This document shows positions 13,362 to 13,825 of a DNA stretch of 13,825 nt, piece by piece. The notes beneath the pieces are model-generated. The model was given only the letters and a program-made list of their open reading frames with translations, made no database searches and was not told the origin of the DNA. The stretch's first letter is position 1, and every line of letters begins with the position of its first letter. Location of the stretch: NCBI GenBank assembly GCA_017397695.1, contig JAFQIF010000189.1:1-13825 (forward strand), written 5' to 3'. Origin of the DNA: Clostridia bacterium (GTDB taxonomy: Bacteria > Bacillota_A > Clostridia > Christensenellales > Aristaeellaceae). The position numbers were made by a program, and so were the translations under genes.

Positions 13362-13825
13362 TCAGATTTCATCGCTTCCGTTCATCGAAGAATCAGCATT
13401 CAGCCGATCATTGCGTTTGAAATCTATACCGGCTTTTCTTGCCTGAGCGCACAGATCCTTCGTCTGCAGCCTATACTCCCTGCCGTCCTTGATAAAATGC
13501 GTTCCGCATTGTCTGAACTCGAAGGACACGTTTTTCCTGATGCACTGCGCTCTAATATCGAGCACCCAATCGTAGTCAAGCGGTCTCGCATTTGTGTCCG
13601 ATTCACCGCCGACAACCACGAGCTCAATACCGTCAAGATATCGTTCTATATCAATGGCTTCGATGAGCGGCTGCGCCGTTATGCATTTATGCCTGATCGG
13701 AAGCTTTTCAAAAATGCCGAGCTTGTATTCTGCATTCCTTTGATTCTCAACCGTACAGCAGACGACCACGTTTTCATAGCCGTCACCCCAGTCATCGGGG
13801 ATGCAGTCCATAAATCTGTCGATGC
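13362..13825 (-). CDS. Phage Gp37/Gp68 (DUF5131) family protein, 5' end beyond the window
   Basis: Only the C-terminal part is present; the frame is open to the right edge, continuing upstream of the internal Met at 13809-13811 as IDRF before MDCIPDDWGDG. Recognised family segments are ENVVVCCTVENQ, KLPIRHKCITAQPLIE, YLDGIELVVVGGESDTNARP, and SFEFRQCGTHFIKDG. Complete members are expected to carry a radical-SAM-like cysteine motif near the N-terminus, which would lie outside this window. The family occurs in phages and bacterial genomes, sometimes beside a three-Cys-motif partner (TcmP) protein, which might be the next gene upstream. The biochemical role is not established. The last dozen residues (NADSSMNGSDEI) look like a non-conserved tail. 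Confidence 0.85.
   Translation of the reverse strand, partial: IDRFMDCIPDDWGDGYENVVVCCTVENQRNAEYKLGIFEKLPIRHKCITAQPLIEAIDIERYLDGIELVVVGGESDTNARPLDYDWVLDIRAQCIRKNVSFEFRQCGTHFIKDGREYRLQTKDLCAQARKAGIDFKRNDRLNADSSMNGSDEI

Noticed and set aside
13351..13400. Direct repeat AATCAGCATT, two copies 40 bases apart
   Set aside because: Only two short copies, one inside coding sequence. No array structure, so not CRISPR or an attachment site.

Overview
This window looks like a chromosomal segment from a GC-rich member of the Clostridia (Bacillota), probably an uncultured gut lineage. The reasons are strong AGGAGG-type ribosome sites, sigma-A-type promoters, intrinsic terminators with U-tracts, a bacterial type II fatty-acid cluster, and a secreted M4 peptidase with a Gram-positive sorting signal. 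I cannot name the species. Every convincing gene is on the minus strand, so transcription runs from high to low coordinates.

Region by region, in coordinate order: (1) 1-186 is gene-free and holds part of a hairpin-rich dispersed repeat. (2) 187-3192 is a fatty-acid initiation cluster transcribed acpP, accD, accA, fabH, with a strong promoter before acpP and a terminator and second promoter interlocked at the accA/fabH junction. (3) 3226-5946 is a membrane O-acyltransferase (MBOAT, AlgI/DltB-like) followed by a membrane-anchored SGNH-fold protein. This is the usual two-part arrangement for O-acylating an exported polymer, but here the pair is separated by a 300-base copy of the dispersed repeat. 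(4) 6066-7593 is a self-contained M18 aminopeptidase unit with its own promoter and terminator. (5) 7600-10574 is a single AT-rich transcription unit for a 953-residue exported protein that carries an M4 (thermolysin-family) peptidase. Its base composition is unlike its neighbours, which suggests acquisition. (6) 10608-11943 is an MFS exporter. (7) 12074-13825 holds three small or partial genes: an MmcQ/YjbR-like protein, a COG3541-type nucleotidyltransferase, and the C-terminal part of a phage Gp37/Gp68 (DUF5131) family protein that runs off the right edge.

The most unusual object is the M4 protein. Its first ~160 residues read like a complete small wall protein: signal peptide, Ig-like domain, a PATGD sorting motif, a membrane span and a short basic tail. 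A second complete signal peptide follows at once and leads into the propeptide and peptidase. The reading frame is continuous and I see no internal ribosome site, so one translation product may be processed by sortase and signal peptidase into two exported proteins. The peptidase also appears to have Tyr where thermolysin has its transition-state His, and it ends in a YfaP/DUF2135-like domain. All assignments come from reading motifs by eye; no database search was run.
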